Below, one piece after another: positions 61,559-64,000 of a DNA stretch of 64,000 nt. The position numbers and the translations under genes were made by a program. The DNA comes from Parabacteroides sp. PF5-6 (GTDB lineage Bacteria > Bacteroidota > Bacteroidia > Bacteroidales > Tannerellaceae), in assembly GCF_029504695.1 (NCBI RefSeq), contig NZ_JAQFIN010000003.1, positions 62,001 to 126,000 of the forward strand. Direction: 5' to 3'. Positions within the stretch are counted from its first letter, which is position 1, and each line of letters opens with the position of its first letter. Below the pieces are notes generated by a model. That model was given only the letters and a program-made list of their open reading frames with translations, searched no databases and was not told the DNA's origin.

Positions 61559-62362
61559 TTATATAAAAGAATAAAATAAAGAGAGGATATTTTGCTTGAT
61601 TCCTCCATGGTCGTACACTTGGTGAATGGGAATAATGTAAAAGGAGAAGTTATCCCGTGTCCGTCCGTTGCAACATTCCACCAACCGGTCTTTGATCACA
61701 TCCGCCGGGCGGTCGGCCGTAAACAAGGGAGCAAGCGTCTCATTGGTAAGCGTTTCCAACACGCCGTCGGTACACATAAAGAGCACATCGCCCGCCTGTA
61801 TATCGCGTAATAGCGTGACTTCGGCTTCCACCGGACGTTCTTTTCCCAGGATGGCTTTGAGGATGATATTTTTCTGTGGATGGGTTGCCGCTTCAGCAGG
61901 TGTGATCTTTCCGAGTTTGATCAGGGAGTTGACCAATGAATGGTCTTCCGTCTGATGCAGGATCACCCCGTCGCGCAGGTGATAGATCCGGCTGTCGCCG
62001 ATATGCGCCAGGGTAACACCCGATTCTCCGATATAGACCAACGTCAACGTGGTAGCCATGCCTTTGGCATCGGGATGCCGTTCGATATAATCGTCGAAGC
62101 GGGCTTCGGCATACTGCACAGCTTTGCGGATGAACTCTTTCGTGGGCTCACCTTCCAGGAATGTGGAAAAATAAGATTGAATGGACTCGCAGGCCATACT
62201 GCTGGCCACTTCGCCTTTATCGGCTCCTCCTACTCCGTCGCAAACGATAAACAACCGCTGATGGGCTGCAACTGTTTCGGGCTGGGGATAGATCGAATCC
62301 TCATTGTTTAGTCTACCGCCTTTCTCACTGATAGCACACGGTTTACCAATAGTTATATTCAT
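61559..62362 (-). CDS. PP2C-family Ser/Thr protein phosphatase
   Basis: 267 residues from the internal ATG at 62362 (three codons after the first possible start). PP2C motifs in order: NNEDSI (metal-binding acidic residues), VCDGVGGADKGEVAS, TLTLVYIGESGVTLAHIGDSRIYHLRDG and FMCTDGVLE; the aspartates binding the two Mn/Mg ions are present. It removes phosphate from Ser/Thr residues and should counter the adjacent kinase. A gap of only 42 bp separates the two genes, and the FHA gene lies 12 bp upstream. Cytosolic. Confidence 0.92.
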   Translation of the reverse strand: MNITIGKPCAISEKGGRLNNEDSIYPQPETVAAHQRLFIVCDGVGGADKGEVASSMACESIQSYFSTFLEGEPTKEFIRKAVQYAEARFDDYIERHPDAKGMATTLTLVYIGESGVTLAHIGDSRIYHLRDGVILHQTEDHSLVNSLIKLGKITPAEAATHPQKNIILKAILGKERPVEAEVTLLRDIQAGDVLFMCTDGVLETLTNETLAPLFTADRPADVIKDRLVECCNGRTRDNFSFYIIPIHQVYDHGGIKQNILSLFYSFI

Positions 62363-62374
62363 AACAGGCACGAT

Positions 62375-62887
62375 TTATTCGTTGAAGCGAATAACCGTAC
62401 GACCAATAACTATCTCGTCGTTATCGTTCAGTACGACTACTTCACCTTTTTCTAAGAAACTGCTATTATATAACGTATGATTTCGACTATTATTATCTGA
62501 AAGGTAATGTTTGTATCCACCTTTGGCATCTTTTTTTACTTCGATGCGGATATGCTCCCGGCTCATCGAGCGGTCGTTGGTAGCAATACCGAGGGTGGCG
62601 TTCGAAGCAGCCGACTTGCGGCCGATGATTGTGATGCCTTCGTGCAGGGGTAAGAGTTGTTCGGGCGTATCTCCGTCGGCCAGGACAGTCAGGCGACCCA
62701 TACCTGTTTTTAAGGGCTGCACCAGGGTAGTGTCCGAACCGCTATAGGCATGTTTTTGCTCCCGGAGAATGGAGATGGGAATGGATTGTTTGCATTTGGG
62801 GCATTTAAATGAAGAGATGCCGGGGGGAAGCTTCCCCTCGTCAACCTTCAACCCGACATGACAATGTGGACACCGGACAGAAATCAT
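62375..62887 (-). CDS. zinc-ribbon FHA-domain protein
   Basis: 170 residues. A zinc ribbon at 1-40 (VRCPHCHVGLKV, FKCPKCKQSIPIS; CxxC twice), a linker, then an FHA domain at about 75-165, a phosphothreonine-binding module with GRKSAASNATLGI, SMSREHIRIEV and SDNNSRNHTLYN. It should read the products of the kinase in the cytosol. Its stop is 12 bp from the PP2C start and it overlaps the acidic-protein gene by 4 bp (62884-62887), so the genes are one transcription unit. Confidence 0.88.
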   Translation of the reverse strand: MISVRCPHCHVGLKVDEGKLPPGISSFKCPKCKQSIPISILREQKHAYSGSDTTLVQPLKTGMGRLTVLADGDTPEQLLPLHEGITIIGRKSAASNATLGIATNDRSMSREHIRIEVKKDAKGGYKHYLSDNNSRNHTLYNSSFLEKGEVVVLNDNDEIVIGRTVIRFNE

Positions 62888-63123
62888 AGAATAATGATAT
62901 CAGAACTGTCTAAATCCAGACCGGACGACATGTCTAACATATCTGCATCGGACAACATGATGGTATCGTCGGACAGGGTGATGAAATCCGCACCCTCAAA
63001 TCCTTCATCAATAACCACAGCGTCCAACAGCATATCGTCGTTATCCAAGTCTACGATAACGGCATCCGACCAGTCGGCCTGATCGCTGTCTATGGTTACG
63101 AATGTGTATTCCTCTTCGTGCAT
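62884..63123 (-). CDS. small, very acidic protein of the kinase operon
   Basis: 79 residues, more than a quarter D/E and almost no lysine or arginine. It is made of short I/L/V-D alternations (SDQADWSDAVIVDLDNDDML, then EGADFITLSDDTIMLSDADM) with no recognisable domain; the repeats DAVIVD/DAVVID and LSDDTIML/LSDADML suggest internal duplication. It contains Thr and Ser flanked by acids, good candidate kinase or FHA targets. It overlaps the FHA gene by 4 bp and has a -7 box 30 bp upstream, so it is the first gene of that unit. Function unknown. Confidence 0.7.
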   Translation of the reverse strand: MHEEEYTFVTIDSDQADWSDAVIVDLDNDDMLLDAVVIDEGFEGADFITLSDDTIMLSDADMLDMSSGLDLDSSDIIIL

Positions 63124-63152
63124 AATTTTATGTATACTAAATATTATCGGAA

Positions 63153-63160
63153 CAAAAGTA
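63153..63160 (-). promoter_or_regulatory. -7 box (TACTTTTG) of the acidic-protein/FHA/PP2C/kinase unit
   Basis: Exact TAnnTTTG on the minus strand, 29 bp before the ATG at 63123; no clear -33 box. Confidence 0.55.
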
Positions 63161-63252
63161 CGAAAAGCGATGGATTAATAAACGGGGAATTCTTTCTTAT
63201 AATCAAAGACTTGGTATTATTGTACAAAAGGCATGGTTTAGCTTACGAACCC

Positions 63253-63906
63253 TCAGGCTTCCTCATCCGCCCATTTGGCGCGGCAGGAAGAGACGGGACA
63301 GCTTTTTCGGTTGCGGAGAGATTCCCAGGGGATTTCGCCCAGGAACGTGCCGCATTTGGGACAGACATAATCTATTTTAAACTGATTCACAAGATCTTGC
63401 AACTGCTGCGGCACCTTAGCCGACTGCCGTGCTCCCAGGTAAATCCCAACCGCAGGGGCACAGATCACAATAAATAGGCTGGCGCCAAACAATATCGAAC
63501 TGCCCTTGCCCAGAAAACCTAAAACCACCCCGATCACACCCGGAAGCGCAAAAGGCAAAGACTGCATTAGTCTTATTTTGAATTGGTTAGATGATTGAAT
63601 CTTAACCTTAGATTGAACATAATGATCGTACACTTCTTTCAAAATAGCGAACTCTTCACTGTAATCATTCTTGCTTTTCAGGATCTCGGGAAGGCTGATA
63701 TGGCAACTGTCGCCCAAACGGATCTGATCGGTGGACGTAATGCGCTTCTTGCTGATCTGGGTATTATTGACGTACGTACCGTTAGTCGACGAAAGATCCT
63801 CCAGCAACCAGGTGCCCTCTTCGCGGATCAATCGGGCATGATAGCGGCTGACATGGGGATCGTTTAACACAAAATCATTGTCGTCTGCTTTTCCTATACG
63901 GATCAT
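63253..63906 (-). CDS. FHA-domain membrane protein with C-terminal zinc ribbon
   Basis: 217 residues. The FHA domain at about 1-75 is complete (IRIGKADDNDFVLNDP, VSRYHARLIREEGTW, LSSTNGTYVNN), with the conserved Ser and Asn that bind phosphothreonine. A coiled stretch, two hydrophobic segments (about 118-155, IGVVLGFLGKGSSILFGASL) and a C-terminal zinc ribbon (VCPKCGTFLGEIPWE, SCPVSSCRAKW) follow. It lies in the same direction as the kinase island and 6 bp before the stop of another gene, cut by the window edge. Confidence 0.85.
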   Translation of the reverse strand: MIRIGKADDNDFVLNDPHVSRYHARLIREEGTWLLEDLSSTNGTYVNNTQISKKRITSTDQIRLGDSCHISLPEILKSKNDYSEEFAILKEVYDHYVQSKVKIQSSNQFKIRLMQSLPFALPGVIGVVLGFLGKGSSILFGASLFIVICAPAVGIYLGARQSAKVPQQLQDLVNQFKIDYVCPKCGTFLGEIPWESLRNRKSCPVSSCRAKWADEEA

Positions 63907-63912
63907 CTTTTC

Positions 63913-63999
63913 TTACTCTTTTTCTTCATTTTTACCCATTTCCTTCTCAAGCGTCTCTTTGAGTACTTTCAAAGGATCTTTCGAGATCACCAACTCCCG
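63913..63999 (-). CDS. C-terminal 28 codons of a gene cut by the window edge
   Basis: An open frame on the minus strand from the right edge to a stop at 63913, ending in a lysine/glutamate-rich tail (LKETLEKEMGKNEEKE). It stops 6 bp before the FHA membrane protein start, so it belongs to the same signalling island. Too short to assign. Confidence 0.6.
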   Translation of the reverse strand, partial: RELVISKDPLKVLKETLEKEMGKNEEKE

Positions 64000-64000
64000 G

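Noticed and set aside
1-64000. tRNA, rRNA, riboswitch or replication origin
   Set aside because: I looked in the intergenic regions and saw no cloverleaf-like sequence, rRNA stretch, known riboswitch motif or origin structure that I could support by eye.

Overview
The window looks like chromosome of an anaerobic Bacteroidales bacterium, most likely close to Parabacteroides. The signs are Bacteroidetes-type promoters (-7 box TAnnTTTG, often a TTTG-like -33 box about 20 bp upstream), a complete Bat (aerotolerance) operon, an HU-LysM membrane protein, six-bladed beta-propeller lipoproteins, M56/BlaR proteins with TonB C-terminal domains, carboxynorspermidine decarboxylase, pyruvate phosphate dikinase and an NAD-linked [FeFe] hydrogenase. 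I see no rRNA, tRNA, phage, intact transposon or CRISPR array. The species assignment is inference.

Layout. 0-14 kb: the end of a PHP phosphoesterase gene and a GHKL ATPase, a MltF-like lytic transglycosylase, rlmD, ppdK, htpG, a CPA2 antiporter, an M28 peptidase and a PfkB-family kinase. 14-24 kb: an HU-like protein, clpC, gyrA, a TPR protein, a DUF2007-UspA fusion, a small HTH protein and a PAP2 phosphatase. 24-32.5 kb: one long minus-strand operon, moxR - DUF58 - BatD-like - batA - batB - batC - batD - batE, probably running into the PAP2 gene. 32.6-38 kb: HU-LysM, HU, rimO, ftsY, a short remnant gene with a strong promoter, nspC and an ORF6N remnant. 38.5-47.3 kb: a minus-strand envelope operon (beta-propeller, MG2/plug protein, carboxypeptidase-regulatory-domain protein) back to back with plus-strand blaI - blaR1/TonB - beta-propeller lipoprotein. 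47.3-56.5 kb: uvrD/pcrA, UDP-glucuronate decarboxylase, the hydrogenase operon and serine acetyltransferase. 56.5-64 kb: a Fn3/Kelch lipoprotein, a probable outer-membrane protein, and a eukaryotic-type phospho-signalling island (Ser/Thr kinase, PP2C, two FHA proteins, a 79-residue very acidic protein).

The most unusual signal is not a gene. At least five intergenic regions (about 14.1, 21.7, 38.0, 43.7 and 55.5 kb) carry short arrays with an exact 22-bp period. Each is built from a palindromic word and closed by terminal inverted repeats, so that the whole array is one large dyad. The word differs between loci, but two pairs of distant loci share a word: GAGGTAC(G/C)TC at 14.1 and 55.5 kb, and AAACTACCGGTAGTTT at 21.7 and 38.0 kb. 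A sixth array at 21.4 kb is degenerate, with a period near 21 bp. I do not recognise these as a named repeat family.

Other mobile or repetitive DNA includes a REP-like palindrome read in frame at the start of the lytic transglycosylase gene, a 29-bp-arm inverted repeat between rimO and ftsY, a 27-bp-arm inverted repeat upstream of uvrD, and 7-residue tandem repeats inside the HU-LysM protein.
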